Notes: a model not told the origin generated them from the sequence alone. A stretch of 64,000 nt of DNA from Gemmatimonas sp. (GCA_011390885.1 JAABRO010000009.1:1-64000); one strand, 5' to 3'; shown: positions 29,705 to 38,597, counted from the stretch's first letter. Made by a program: numbers and translations.

Positions 29705-30088
29705 TCAGCCCACCAGCGCCTGGTACTCGACCGCGCTCATGAGGCCGGCGTCGCCGCCCGCATCGAGCTTCACCTTGATCATCCAGCCACCGCCGTACGG
29801 GTCACTGTTCACGAGCGCCGGCTCGCCGTCGAGCGCGCCGTTCACCTCGAGCACCTCGCCGGTCACCGGCATGAACAGCTCGGAGACGGCCTTGACGGCC
29901 TCGACGGTGCCGAACACGTCGTGCGCGTTGAAGCGGGCACCCGCCTTGGGCAGGTCCACGTAGACGATGTCGCCGAGTTCGCCCTGCGCGAAGTCGGTGA
30001 TGCCGATGAGCACGACGCCGTCGTCCGCGGTGGACTTCACGTACTCGTGCTCCTTGGTGTAGCGCAGGTCGGCGGGGATGTTCGACAC
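29705..30088 (-). CDS. gcvH: glycine cleavage system H protein, likely translated from an internal GTG
   Basis: 127-aa lipoyl carrier that shuttles the aminomethyl group between GcvP and GcvT. It reads VSNIPADLRYTKEHEYVK at the N-terminus, the standard H-protein beginning. The lipoylated lysine lies in GTVEAVKAVSELF, and the C-terminal DPYGGGWMIKVKL is typical. The GTG at 30088 is preceded by GGAG at the ideal 8-nt spacing. The frame is open upstream into coaE with no stop, so a CoaE-GcvH fusion is also possible. This protein is the expected octanoyl acceptor of the LipM-like enzyme encoded nearby. Confidence 0.88.
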   Translation of the reverse strand: MSNIPADLRYTKEHEYVKSTADDGVVLIGITDFAQGELGDIVYVDLPKAGARFNAHDVFGTVEAVKAVSELFMPVTGEVLEVNGALDGEPALVNSDPYGGGWMIKVKLDAGGDAGLMSAVEYQALVG

Positions 30089-30721
30089 GGGTCGGGCTCC
30101 GTCAGGGGTGTTGTGGAGGGGCCGGAAGCGCGCCAGCATGGCGCGCCACACGTCGTCCACCCGCGCCGCCAGGGCGTCACGGGAGCCGTCGTTCTCGACG
30201 ATCCAGGTGGCCCGGGCACGCTTCGGGGCGACAGCGGCCTGCGAGGACATCATCGCCCGTGCGTCGCGTTCCGGCAAGCCACGATCGTGCATCAGCCGCG
30301 CCAGCCGCACCGGGTCGGGCGCATCCACGAACACGATCGCGTCGAACTGATCGGCGAGGCCGGCCTCGAAGAGCAGCGGGATCTCGTCCACCAGCACCGC
30401 CACGCCTTCCGCTTCCGCGGCGCGCGCCCGCTCGGCGCGCAGCCGCGCCACCTCGGGGTGCACGATGGCGTTCAAGGCCGCCAGCGCCTCCGGGTCGCCG
30501 AACACCCGGGCACGCAGCGCCGCGCGGTCGAGGTGGCCGTCCATGCGCAGCACATCGGCGCCGAAACGGGCCACGATCGCGGCGAGTGCCGGCGTGCCGG
30601 GCTCCACCGCCTCGCGCGCCAGCACGTCGGCGTCGATGACGCACGCGCCGTGCGAAGCGAGCAGTCGCGCCACCGACGACTTGCCGCTCGCGATGTTGCC
30701 GGTGAGGCCAAGGCGGATCAT
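29705..30721 (-). CDS. coaE: dephospho-CoA kinase, reading frame continuous with gcvH
   Basis: The first ~205 of 338 codons encode dephospho-CoA kinase, the last step of CoA synthesis. The P-loop is GLTGNIASGKSSVA at residues 6-19, the CoA-site motif is DADVLAREAVEPG, and the lid-side region is VDEIPLLFEAGLADQFD. At about residue 206 the sequence passes through HNTPDGARPV straight into GcvH without a stop. An extra C in the CCCC run just before this point would create a TGA that ends CoaE, so this may be a natural fusion, a shared frame with internal gcvH initiation, or a one-base sequence error. No fusion of this type is familiar to me. Confidence 0.85.
   Translation of the reverse strand: MIRLGLTGNIASGKSSVARLLASHGACVIDADVLAREAVEPGTPALAAIVARFGADVLRMDGHLDRAALRARVFGDPEALAALNAIVHPEVARLRAERARAAEAEGVAVLVDEIPLLFEAGLADQFDAIVFVDAPDPVRLARLMHDRGLPERDARAMMSSQAAVAPKRARATWIVENDGSRDALAARVDDVWRAMLARFRPLHNTPDGARPVSNIPADLRYTKEHEYVKSTADDGVVLIGITDFAQGELGDIVYVDLPKAGARFNAHDVFGTVEAVKAVSELFMPVTGEVLEVNGALDGEPALVNSDPYGGGWMIKVKLDAGGDAGLMSAVEYQALVG
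30097..30100 (-). promoter_or_regulatory. ribosome binding site inside coaE frame, decides gcvH start
   Basis: GGAG on the minus strand, 8 nt before the GTG at 30088. It supports independent initiation of gcvH although the upstream frame has no stop. Confidence 0.55.
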
Positions 30722-30784
30722 GTGGGGAATGATACCGCGCGCGCCGCCGGGGCGAGGCAGGCCGCTGACCCCGGAGAAATGGAC

Positions 30785-30818
30785 GCGGGGCCACCGGCTT
30801 GATCGCCGACGGCCCCGC
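30785..30818 (-). terminator. terminator-like hairpin downstream of the AraC-like gene
   Basis: An 8-bp stem GCGGGGCC / GGCCCCGC encloses an inner CGGC/GCCG stem. It starts 24 bp past the stop at 30842 in the minus direction, and a short CCATTTC run follows. It lies between the AraC-like gene and coaE. Confidence 0.55.
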
Positions 30819-30841
30819 TGGACGAGAACGGACCGGGAGGC

Positions 30842-31657
30842 TTACGCCGCCGCGGCTTCGTCTTCGTCGTGTTCGCCGATGAGGTCGTCGCGGCGCCGGT
30901 CGCGCGTGACGAGCAGTTCCTGGATCACCCACGCCGCACCGCCCTTGAGGCGGATCTGGTGCGGCGTGCAGCCGAGGTAGCGCTGGCAGGTGTTGCGGAA
31001 GGCGCTGCCCGACGGGAAGTCGAGCGCGCTCGCCACGCCGTCGGCGCTGCGCGAGCCGTCCTCGAGCATGCTGGCGGCCACCACGAGACGCCCCCACGTG
31101 AGGAGCTGGTGCGGGGGCGGCAGCTGCGCGCCCTCGAGGCGCTTGGAGAGCAGCCGGCGCGAGACGGCGATCATGCGCGCGAGGCCATCGGGCGTGAGCC
31201 GTTCGTGCGCCCGGGTGACCGAGAGCATGACGGCATCACGCACCACCGAACGCAGGCCGGCGAGATGCGGGCGGAGCAGGCTCGACACGCTGCGCGCTTC
31301 GGCCTGGTCGAGCAGGGCCCCGAGCTGGGCGGGCGAATCGGACTCGTCGGCCACGATGAGCACGTCGATGCCGCAGCGGCCGGCGTCGAACATGTCGCGG
31401 GCGCGCTCACGCGTGAGGTCGACGTAGGCCACGAGCGCGGCACGCGGCACGCGCACACGGAGCTGCCGCACCCGCTCGAAGTCGGCGCGGCCGTCCACGT
31501 AGAGGTCGAAGACCACCACGTTGATCGGGCCACGCTCGCACGCGCGAGTGAGCGAGGTCCAGTCGTCGCACGGCACGAACCGATAACGGTCGCGCGCCGC
31601 CTGACGCAGGCGCGCCGAACGGGTTTCGTGCGCCAGCAGCGTTGCAATCACACCCAT
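30842..31657 (-). CDS. AraC-type transcriptional regulator with a receiver-like N-terminal domain
   Basis: 271-aa regulator. The C-terminal half has two helix-turn-helix units in the AraC arrangement: LARMIAVSRRLLSKRLEG and ADGVASALDFPSGSAFRNT, followed by CQRYLGCTPHQIRLKGG. The N-terminal ~125 residues (GPINVVVFDLYVDGRADFER ... YVDLTRERARDMFDAG ... DVLIVADE) look like a degenerate response-regulator fold without a clear phospho-acceptor. The start at 31657 (MGVIATLLAHETRSARLRQA) is preferred; a frame to 31774 adds only Pro/Arg-rich residues. The acidic tail is EHDEDEAAAA. Target genes are unknown. Confidence 0.82.
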   Translation of the reverse strand: MGVIATLLAHETRSARLRQAARDRYRFVPCDDWTSLTRACERGPINVVVFDLYVDGRADFERVRQLRVRVPRAALVAYVDLTRERARDMFDAGRCGIDVLIVADESDSPAQLGALLDQAEARSVSSLLRPHLAGLRSVVRDAVMLSVTRAHERLTPDGLARMIAVSRRLLSKRLEGAQLPPPHQLLTWGRLVVAASMLEDGSRSADGVASALDFPSGSAFRNTCQRYLGCTPHQIRLKGGAAWVIQELLVTRDRRRDDLIGEHDEDEAAAA

Positions 31658-31798
31658 GGCACAGGCCGGGAGGAACGGGGAATCGTGAGCAGCATCGTGG
31701 GGGAGACGCAGGACCCCGGGGCGGCGTAACGGACAGTCACACGGCCGGCCACCGTGAAAAACGCGACGCGGCACCGGATGGCCGGGCAGCGTCGCGCG

Positions 31799-31828
31799 CG
31801 ATGGCCCGCGATGGCCCGCGATCGCTCG
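31799..31828. repeat. 10-bp short tandem repeat downstream of tdk
   Basis: Two copies of CGATGGCCCG and a degenerate third (CGATCGCTCG) lie in the gap between tdk and the AraC-like gene. No function is apparent. Confidence 0.4.
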
Positions 31829-31849
31829 CGGTCGATGGCGTGCCCGTGA

Positions 31850-32461
31850 CTAGAGCAGCCGCCCCTGCGCGGCGTCCGCGCGTGGCACGATGTGACAGGC
31901 GCGGCAGCGCGCCTCGTACGAATCGGCCGCGCCCACCATGATGGTGGGGGATTCGTACGGTGCCGGCTTGCCGTCGATGAGCCGCTGGTTGCGGCTCGCG
32001 GCCGATCCGCACAGCACGCAGATCGCGTGCAGCTTGTCCACCGTTTCAGCCACCGCCATGAGCTGCGGCATGGCCCCGAAGGGCTCCCCGCGGAAGTCGG
32101 TGTCGGTGCCGGCGATGATCACGCGGCGGCCCCGCTCCGCCAGCGCCGTGGCCACGGCCACGATGCCGGCGTCGAGGAACTGCGCCTCGTCGATCGCGAT
32201 CACGTGCGCGGTGGGGTCGACCCGCTGCGCGATCTGCGCCGATGAATCGACCGGCACCGCTTCGAGCGTGCGCTGGTCATGGCTCGAGATGGCCCACAGC
32301 CCCGCGTAGCGATCGTCCAGGTGCGACTTGAACACCTGGACACGCTTGCGGGCGATGGTCGCGCGGCGCACGCGACGCATCAGTTCCTCCGACTTGCCGC
32401 TGAACATCACGCCGGCAATCACCTCGATCCAGCCGCCGGAGGCGTGGAACCCCGCGCTCAT
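31850..32461 (-). CDS. tdk: thymidine kinase
   Basis: 203-aa type II thymidine kinase of pyrimidine salvage (thymidine + ATP to dTMP). The P-loop is [17 protein letters not shown] at residues 17-33, and [13 protein letters not shown] carries the Mg-binding DEAQF motif. Two zinc-binding CxxC pairs are CVLC and CRAC, as in the family. Its ATG overlaps the stop of the upstream DEAD-box-like gene by four bases, so the two are co-translated. Together with the pyrimidine nucleoside phosphorylase at 60.2 kb it indicates thymidine salvage. Confidence 0.94.
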   Translation of the reverse strand: MSAGFHASGGWIEVIAGVMFSGKSEELMRRVRRATIARKRVQVFKSHLDDRYAGLWAISSHDQRTLEAVPVDSSAQIAQRVDPTAHVIAIDEAQFLDAGIVAVATALAERGRRVIIAGTDTDFRGEPFGAMPQLMAVAETVDKLHAICVLCGSAASRNQRLIDGKPAPYESPTIMVGAADSYEARCRACHIVPRADAAQGRLL

Positions 32462-34605
32462 TCGCCGTCACGCTCCCGCGAACGGCGGAACGGCAGCGCC
32501 GGACGGTCGGCCCCGCGGCCGCCGCGCTCCTCGGGACGCGGACGCGCCGCGCGCGAGAGCTGCTCGCCGCGCGACGCCCACTCGCCGCGGGCTTCGGTGC
32601 GCTCGGACGGGCTGCGGTCGCCGAACTCGCGACGGGCCGCGTCGGCGCGGAACGGACGATCGCCGCCGCCGAAGGAGCGACCGCCGCCGCCGCCACCGAA
32701 CGACTTCCCGCCGCCGCCGAACGACTTGCCGCCACCGAACGACTTCCCGCCGCCGCCGAAGGGACGACCGCCGCCGCTGCGCGGACCGCGATCACCGCTC
32801 CCGCGCTCACCGCGCTCGGCACCGCCGCTACGCTCGAAGCTGCGCTCACCGCGCTCGGCACCACGCTCTCCGCCGCCGAAGCTGCGATCACCGCCGCGCG
32901 GCGGTCCACCACGCGCACCACCACGGCTCTCACCGCGCTCCTCCCACGGCTTGCCGCCGCGGGCCGCGCCACGATCGCCACCACGTTCGCGCGGCGGACC
33001 GCCGCGATTGCCACGGTCGAAGCCACCACGGCCGCCGCGATCTCCACCACGGTCGCCGCCGGTGCGGCCGAAGCCACCCCGCTCGCCGCCGCGCGCGCCG
33101 GCGAATCCGGCATGCCCACCCGCGCCACGATCATCGCGGCGCACGTGCAGCTGACGGCCGCGCAACGTGATGCCCGTGAGCTTGTCGATCACGGTGTCGG
33201 CCGCGTCGGTGGCGACCTCGACGAGCGCGTGCGACTCGAACAGGTCGATGCTGCCGATGCGATCGCCCGGCAGCCCCGACTCGCCGGCAATCGCGCCGAG
33301 CAGGTCGCCGGGGCGCACATTGTCGCGCTTGCCCACGTTGAAGAAGAGACGCGTGGTGCCGCTCGCGGCCGACGCCTCGGCGGCCGCCAGCGCGGCCGCG
33401 CGCACCGGCGCGGCGAACACGGCCCGCGTGCTGGCCGCATGCGAGTGCGCCAGGCGGAGCGAACGGCGCGCGTCGTCGAGCAGGCGCACCGCCGCGGCGG
33501 CCACCTGCACCGCGTCGAACTCGGCGAGCATCGGCGCGACGAGCGCGAGATCGGCCGCACCGACGACGGCCGGATCGGCCAGCGCCGCGCGCAGGGCCAC
33601 CTGGAGCTCGTCCGCCGGCGCCTTGGCGCGGGCATCGATCGTGGCCAGCGTGAGCGGACGCGCCGCCCCGCCGCTCGCCGCCGTCATGGCGGGCAGGTCG
33701 GTAGCCTCGATGAAGAACACGGCCTCGACGGGCTCGGCCGACATGGCAGCCGAGAGTGCCTCGCTGTTCGCCGGCACGCCCCAGCCGATCACGGCGGCGG
33801 CGTGCATGGCGGGTGCGCGACGCTCGACCTGCACGCGCTTGCCATCGACCGGGAGGCCGAGCTGCGCGAGCGCCTCGCGGGCATCGGCTTCGGCCACGGC
33901 CGACGGCGCGATGAGAGCGAGCGACGGCGGATCGCGGTCGTCGAGAAAGGTGCGCAGCGCGCCAGCGCGGCCTGCCGGCGCCACGAGCTGGTAGTGCGGC
34001 GTGACGTTGAACGTCACGGTGCTCGGCTTGATGAGCGGCGTGACGCGGCGCGCCTTGCGGAGGTGGCGTTCGAGGAAATCGTTCACGCGCGTGTCGTCTT
34101 CCGTCGCGCTGGCGGCCACGCGCACGCACGAGGCGGGCAGGTCGCCGAGCAGCGACTCGATCGCGTCGGTCGCGCCCTGGTCGGCCAGGAGTTCGTCGAG
34201 GCCGAGCAGCACGACGGCCTGCACGTCACTCACGGAGAGCGCCGAGGTGCGCCGCAGTGCCGAGAGGTCGGCGGGGGTGCCGATGGCCACGGCCACGGGA
34301 CCGAGCGCGAGCACGCGCGTGGCGCGGGGCACTGCCGTGACCGGGACCACACGAAGGGCCGGTGCCTCGAGCAGGCTCCGGGCTTCGGTGGCGGCGAGCT
34401 GCGTCGCCGCGCTGGAGGGGGTGATGACCAGGCAAGCCGGCGCCGAGGGCGCCCCGCCGTTGCGGCTCCGCTCCACACCGGGACGCAGTGCCGCCTGTAC
34501 CGTCCGCGGCTCCAGTGCGCCGAGGACCACCATGTGCTGGCTGCGCGTGCCGCCAGCCGCGCCGGACTCCCCGTCCGTCGCCGTTCCTACCCGTTCGTCA
34601 CCCAC
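32458..34605 (-). CDS. DEAD-box-derived protein lacking ATPase motifs, with DbpA-type RNA-binding domain and RGG tail
   Basis: A 715-aa protein. Residues ~30-400 follow the order of a DEAD-box helicase: a Q-motif-like [25 protein letters not shown] (motif Ia), [12 protein letters not shown] (Ib), [12 protein letters not shown] (II, DEAD changed to DELL) and VAASATEDD (III). The P-loop (AxxGxGKT) and the HRxGRTGR motif are absent, so ATP hydrolysis is unlikely. Residues ~415-490 are a well-kept DbpA/CsdA-type RNA-binding domain ([20 protein letters not shown]). The C-terminal ~220 residues are Arg/Gly-rich with RGG and GGGKSFGGG repeats. It probably binds RNA without unwinding it. The tdk start overlaps its stop. 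Confidence 0.8.
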   Translation of the reverse strand: MGDERVGTATDGESGAAGGTRSQHMVVLGALEPRTVQAALRPGVERSRNGGAPSAPACLVITPSSAATQLAATEARSLLEAPALRVVPVTAVPRATRVLALGPVAVAIGTPADLSALRRTSALSVSDVQAVVLLGLDELLADQGATDAIESLLGDLPASCVRVAASATEDDTRVNDFLERHLRKARRVTPLIKPSTVTFNVTPHYQLVAPAGRAGALRTFLDDRDPPSLALIAPSAVAEADAREALAQLGLPVDGKRVQVERRAPAMHAAAVIGWGVPANSEALSAAMSAEPVEAVFFIEATDLPAMTAASGGAARPLTLATIDARAKAPADELQVALRAALADPAVVGAADLALVAPMLAEFDAVQVAAAAVRLLDDARRSLRLAHSHAASTRAVFAAPVRAAALAAAEASAASGTTRLFFNVGKRDNVRPGDLLGAIAGESGLPGDRIGSIDLFESHALVEVATDAADTVIDKLTGITLRGRQLHVRRDDRGAGGHAGFAGARGGERGGFGRTGGDRGGDRGGRGGFDRGNRGGPPRERGGDRGAARGGKPWEERGESRGGARGGPPRGGDRSFGGGERGAERGERSFERSGGAERGERGSGDRGPRSGGGRPFGGGGKSFGGGKSFGGGGKSFGGGGGGRSFGGGDRPFRADAARREFGDRSPSERTEARGEWASRGEQLSRAARPRPEERGGRGADRPALPFRRSRERDGE

Positions 34606-34921
34606 GTCCCGCTCCCGTCAGTTGTAGAACAGCCAAGGCACGCATCCGCCCAACGGATGCGCGGAGAGCGGACGCCGCAGCGTGCGCTCCTCGATGTGCG
34701 GCCTGCACTCGGCAGGCCCGTGCGGTGCATCTCCTCCTGCCGACGCGCCCAGCGCGTGGCCACCGATGCACGATTGGCGCCTCCACTACCGGCGCATGTA
34801 ACTTGAGCCGCGTTTCGGCCCAAGCCTGAAAGCTAGTCGAGTCCCGCTCCACAGACCATGAGACATCCGCGACCGACCGCGATCCTCGCGAGCGGGGCGC
34901 GGATGCGAGCCCGTCGCCGCC
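34606..34921. other. 316-bp divergent intergenic region with two hairpins
   Basis: No gene seen. The region separates the DEAD-box-like gene (minus) from the aminotransferase gene (plus) and should hold both promoters, but no convincing -35/-10 pair stands out. Two perfect hairpins lie on the side of the DEAD-box-like gene: 34641-34661 (CGCATCCG / CGGATGCG) and 34700-34718 (GGCCTGC / GCAGGCC). In its transcript they would form a structured leader. Confidence 0.55.
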
Positions 34922-36115
34922 ATGTCGAGATCGTTCGTGCCGTCGCCCAACATCGCCCGCCTCAAGGAATCGGCCACGCTCGCGGTCGCCGCGAAGGCGC
35001 GCTCCCTCCGGGCGCAGGGCATTCCGGTGATCGACCTCGGGGCCGGGGAGCCGGACTTCGATACGCCCGCCTTCATTCGCGAGGCGGCCGCCGCGGCGGT
35101 CGAGGCGGGGGCCACCCGCTACACGGCCACCGAAGGCATTCCCGCGCTCCGTGAGGCGATCGCCGCCGATGCGAACCGCTTGCTCCCCGCCGGCGCGACG
35201 CCGTTCACGGCCGCCGAGGTGGTCGTCTCCAACGGCAGCAAGCAGTCGCTGTTCAATGCCTGCATGGCCTGCTTCGGGCCGGGCGACGAGGTGCTCGTGC
35301 CCACGCCGAGCTGGATGAGCTACTACGAGATGCTCGAGCTGGCGCGCGCCACCGCGGTGCCCGTGTTCGGGCACGCGGAGCGTGGCCTCAAGGTCACCGC
35401 CGAGGAGCTCGAGGCGGCCGCCACGCCGCGCACGCGCGGCGTGATGCTCAACTCGCCGTGCAATCCGACGGGCGCCGTGTACTCGCGCGAGGAGCTCGAA
35501 GCCATTCTGGCGCTGGCCGACCGGCACGGCTGGTGGGTGATCTCCGACGAGATCTACCTGCGCATCGCGTACGACGCGCCGGCCACGTCCGCGCTGCAAC
35601 TCGCGCCGGCGCGCGACCGGCTCATCCTGGTGAACGGGGTGGCGAAGGCGTACGCCATGACCGGCTGGCGCATCGGCTGGGCGATCGCGCCCGTGGCCGT
35701 CGCCAAGGCCATGACCTCGGTGCAGTCGCACACGACCTCCAACCCGGCGGCCGTCTCGCAGCACGCGGCGCTTGCCGCACTCACGCGCGTGGACGAGGCC
35801 AATGCGGCCATCGACACGATGGTGCGCGCCTTCCACAGCCGTCGTGACGCAGTGCTCGATGCCCTCGGTACGGCGCGCTCGCTGGCGGTGCATCCGGCGG
35901 GCGCGTTCTACCTGTACCTCGACGTGTCGAGTTTCGGGGGCGAGGATCCCGGGGCGAAGTTCGCGGCCGCGCTGCTGGACACGCACCAGGTGGCCGTGGT
36001 GCCGGGGAGCGCGTTCCTCACGCCGCACTGGATTCGCGCGTCGTACGCGACGACCGAAGCCATCGCCGTGGACGGCGTGCAGCGCATCGTGCGCCTGCTC
36101 ACTGCCGGCGCCTGA
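34922..36115 (+). CDS. class I pyridoxal-phosphate aminotransferase (aspartate aminotransferase-like)
   Basis: 397-aa fold-type I aminotransferase of the thermophilic/Rhizobium AspAT subgroup. It contains IDLGAGEPDFDTPAFIREAA, YTATEGIPALREAIA, the LNSPCNPTGAVYSREEL stretch and the DEIY Asp. The PLP lysine is K242 in GVAKAYAMTGWRIGW. A C-terminal substrate arginine falls in TPHWIRASYATT. It likely moves amino groups between aspartate and 2-oxoglutarate, though related enzymes accept prephenate or other amino acids. The RAM-domain gene follows 23 bp downstream and may sense an amino acid. Confidence 0.92.
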   Translation: MSRSFVPSPNIARLKESATLAVAAKARSLRAQGIPVIDLGAGEPDFDTPAFIREAAAAAVEAGATRYTATEGIPALREAIAADANRLLPAGATPFTAAEVVVSNGSKQSLFNACMACFGPGDEVLVPTPSWMSYYEMLELARATAVPVFGHAERGLKVTAEELEAAATPRTRGVMLNSPCNPTGAVYSREELEAILALADRHGWWVISDEIYLRIAYDAPATSALQLAPARDRLILVNGVAKAYAMTGWRIGWAIAPVAVAKAMTSVQSHTTSNPAAVSQHAALAALTRVDEANAAIDTMVRAFHSRRDAVLDALGTARSLAVHPAGAFYLYLDVSSFGGEDPGAKFAAALLDTHQVAVVPGSAFLTPHWIRASYATTEAIAVDGVQRIVRLLTAGA

Positions 36116-36138
36116 TTCCGACCGAGACGGAGCGACCC

Positions 36139-36417
36139 ATGATCACGACCATCGTCCTCATCCAGGCCGATCCCAGGAAGATCCGCGACTGCGCCGTCAC
36201 CCTTGCCGGCATCGACGGTGTCGCCGAGGTCTACTCGGTGTCGGGGGCGTGGGACCTCGTGGCGATCGTGCGCGTGCCCGACCTCGAGCGGATCGCCGAC
36301 GTGGTCACGCACGAGTTCGCGAAGGTGCCCGGCATCGAGCGCACGCAGACGCTCACCGCGTTCCGCGCGTACTCCAAGGGCGACCTCGAACAGGCCTGGG
36401 ACATCGGCGTGGAGTAG
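36139..36417 (+). CDS. stand-alone Lrp/AsnC effector-binding (RAM) domain protein
   Basis: 92 aa, consisting only of the RAM domain of Lrp/AsnC regulators: TTIVLIQADPRKIRDCAVTL, GVAEVYSVSGAWDLVAIVRV, LERIADVVTHEFAKVPGIER and TQTLTAFRAYSK. There is no DNA-binding helix-turn-helix and no room for one upstream. Such proteins oligomerise and bind amino acids and may regulate through partners. It sits behind an aminotransferase and is probably co-transcribed. Confidence 0.88.
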   Translation: MITTIVLIQADPRKIRDCAVTLAGIDGVAEVYSVSGAWDLVAIVRVPDLERIADVVTHEFAKVPGIERTQTLTAFRAYSKGDLEQAWDIGVE

Positions 36418-36448
36418 CACAGATCGGCATCGTCGAGGGCGGTGCCGG

Positions 36449-37450
36449 TCAGGTGTTGCAGCGGTTCCCCGTGAACTGGAATACTTCCCGCCAGGCCTCA
36501 CTCTCGTACCGCAGCACGAGCGTGTACAGGGCGGCGGGCCCGCTCTCCTGCGAGCCGAAGAACAGCTCCGGCACACCGTCAGCGTCCGTGTCGAGGTAGT
36601 CGAGGAGGCGAAGTCGGGGTGGGCTCTGCGGAACGCCGGTCGTGGAGTACGTGAACGTCGGACGGTAGTCGTAGGCCCCCCGGTCGAGCACGACGATGAG
36701 TTGCCGCGGACGCTCGCCGTAAACCTTCGCTTCGCGGGGCGGCGGCGTCGGGTCGTTGTACTCGAGGACCAGCGTCGACCCTCGGTTGATGCCGGTCGGC
36801 ACCTGCGTGACGCGGCGCTGATAGCGTGGCAGTTGCGTCGGCGAGATGCCGACCGTCGGCGCCACGAGCGTCCCGATGCGTCCGAGCAGCGTCGCGATCG
36901 CCGCGTCGTCGAGCGAGGGTTCGTGGGCCAAGGGTGGTCGCTCGCCGCTGGCGGCCAGGTGCACTCCCTCCGCGCCGTTCCCCGCGTTGGCGAAGGCGCG
37001 CGCCATCGGAATCACTGGCGAGCAGCGGAGGGAGTCGAGCGCGGGAACGCCTGGCTGCCACATGCCTCGGAACATGCGAACCGACCCAACCTCTCGCGCT
37101 TCCCGAAAGGCGTGCAGCGTGCGTCCGGCCTGCAGGTGCTCGGCGTCGACCCGTCGCCATCCGGGATCCGACAGCTGCAGCGAACGAATCCCTTCCGGAC
37201 CGACGGTCGCGATCGGGACGACGAGGCTACCGCTGCCGTCCGGAAGCACCCGGAAGAGGATGTTCGGGCGCGTGTCGAGCAGCAGGCTGTCACGCACCCA
37301 GCGGGCTGCCGCCGGATCGCTTGTGTACAGCCGCGCCGAGGCCGCGTCGCGGCTGCAGGCGATCGTCGCGACCGTCAGCACGGCCGCGAAGGTGGGGAAG
37401 GCAAGGCGGCGGTGAATGGCGCCTGGTCGGCGGGACGGGATAGCGGACAC
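36449..37450 (-). CDS. hypothetical lipoprotein
   Basis: About 333 aa. From the GTG at 37450 the N-terminus is a signal peptide with lipobox LTVATIACS, which is why this start is preferred; an ATG at 37570 adds an unlikely basic stretch and would overlap the divergent gene. The body shows no domain I recognise. Near the C-terminus LLDYLDTDADGVPELFFGSQ resembles a calcium-binding or VCBS-like loop, followed by YTLVLRYESEAWREVF. It converges on the RAM-domain gene and is divergent from the exported protein at 37569. Confidence 0.65.
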   Translation of the reverse strand: MSAIPSRRPGAIHRRLAFPTFAAVLTVATIACSRDAASARLYTSDPAAARWVRDSLLLDTRPNILFRVLPDGSGSLVVPIATVGPEGIRSLQLSDPGWRRVDAEHLQAGRTLHAFREAREVGSVRMFRGMWQPGVPALDSLRCSPVIPMARAFANAGNGAEGVHLAASGERPPLAHEPSLDDAAIATLLGRIGTLVAPTVGISPTQLPRYQRRVTQVPTGINRGSTLVLEYNDPTPPPREAKVYGERPRQLIVVLDRGAYDYRPTFTYSTTGVPQSPPRLRLLDYLDTDADGVPELFFGSQESGPAALYTLVLRYESEAWREVFQFTGNRCNT

Positions 37451-37568
37451 GAGCTGGGAACGGAGGGACACGGAGGTGCGGGACGACCAGGCGTAACTTC
37501 GCGGCTCGACGCGAGGGTCGCCACGCAACCGCACGGATCGCGCCTTCAACCCACGGGTAGGACGAGGC

Positions 37569-38516
37569 ATGCGCTCCCGGGCAAACCCACCGTCAATCCT
37601 CCTCGCCATCGCCGCGTCCGCGTGCCTGCACCTGATCTTGCCCGCGCCCCTGCTGGGGCAGCAGGCCACTGTCGCGCGATCGGCAGGGCCATCGATCAGT
37701 CTCACCGTGCGTCCGGCCCTGGGGGATCGCTTCTCCCTCGTGCTCGAGCAGGTGATCGAAGTCTCGCCGCTGCGGCGAGACCCCTGGGCCGGCACCCCGC
37801 CGGGGGTGGTCGCGAGCGGGGCCGCCGAGTCGACACGAGCGCCGGACATCGGGCCTCGCCGCACGACTGCCGTCGGCCGCGTCACGTCCATGCTCCTGTA
37901 CGGACACTCGTCAGTCGAATCGAGCGACGACTCGGGAGCGATCCTGCTCGCCACGCTCGACTCGCTGCGGATACGTGACCGAGGCGCCGGCGCGACTGTC
38001 TCGCAGTCCGTCCCCATCGATCCCTCGGTGCGGGTCTCTCGCGTGAAGGTGGCGCCGAACGGCGCGATGCGCCTGCTCGAGACGGCCGGTGCCGCAACCG
38101 CCATGGGACGCACACTCTCCGCGATGCCGGCCATGCTCCCGGACGGTTCGGTGAAGGTCGGCGAGACGTGGGCGCATGCCGTGGACATGCCCGCGCTCCC
38201 CTTCACGACGTATCGCACCGACGGCGTGCTGCAGGCCACCTTCCGCCTGGACAGTCTCACACGCGACGGCCGGGATGCATGGGTGTCGGTGAAGGGCACG
38301 CTGCACCGCGATGGATCCACCGCCGATCTCCCCGTCGGCACGCGCGTGATCACCGACGGATTCCTCGAGGGCACGCTGCGGGTCGACCGCGAACGCGGCT
38401 GGATCGTGGATGCCCGAACCACGGTCAGCTTGCGCAGCGACGTGGTGGCCACGGGCGACGGCACGCCACCCATGCACATCGGCATCCGGATCTCGCAGCG
38501 CATACGGCAGCGATAG
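37569..38516 (+). CDS. hypothetical exported protein
   Basis: 315 aa. A cleavable signal peptide occupies residues ~1-31 (ILLAIAASACLHLILPAPLL, cleavage near LLGQQA). The mature part is beta-rich with repeated strands (GAILLATLDSLRIRDRG; SLTRDGRDAWVSVKGTLHRD; GFLEGTLRVDRERGWIVDA) and resembles uncharacterised periplasmic proteins, but I cannot name a family. Its start is 118 bp from the divergent lipoprotein gene. Confidence 0.7.
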   Translation: MRSRANPPSILLAIAASACLHLILPAPLLGQQATVARSAGPSISLTVRPALGDRFSLVLEQVIEVSPLRRDPWAGTPPGVVASGAAESTRAPDIGPRRTTAVGRVTSMLLYGHSSVESSDDSGAILLATLDSLRIRDRGAGATVSQSVPIDPSVRVSRVKVAPNGAMRLLETAGAATAMGRTLSAMPAMLPDGSVKVGETWAHAVDMPALPFTTYRTDGVLQATFRLDSLTRDGRDAWVSVKGTLHRDGSTADLPVGTRVITDGFLEGTLRVDRERGWIVDARTTVSLRSDVVATGDGTPPMHIGIRISQRIRQR

Positions 38517-38597
38517 TGCGTCGTGGTCGGCCGGCGCGTCACCGACCGCGGTCCGTGCGCTAGCTTTCCCGCGTCCGATTCCCGACCGCCCTCCGTC

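Noticed and set aside
37450-37570. Longer start (ATG at 37570) for the lipoprotein at 36449
   Set aside because: It would overlap the divergent gene start by two bases and add 40 basic residues before the signal peptide; the GTG at 37450 fits a lipoprotein signal better.
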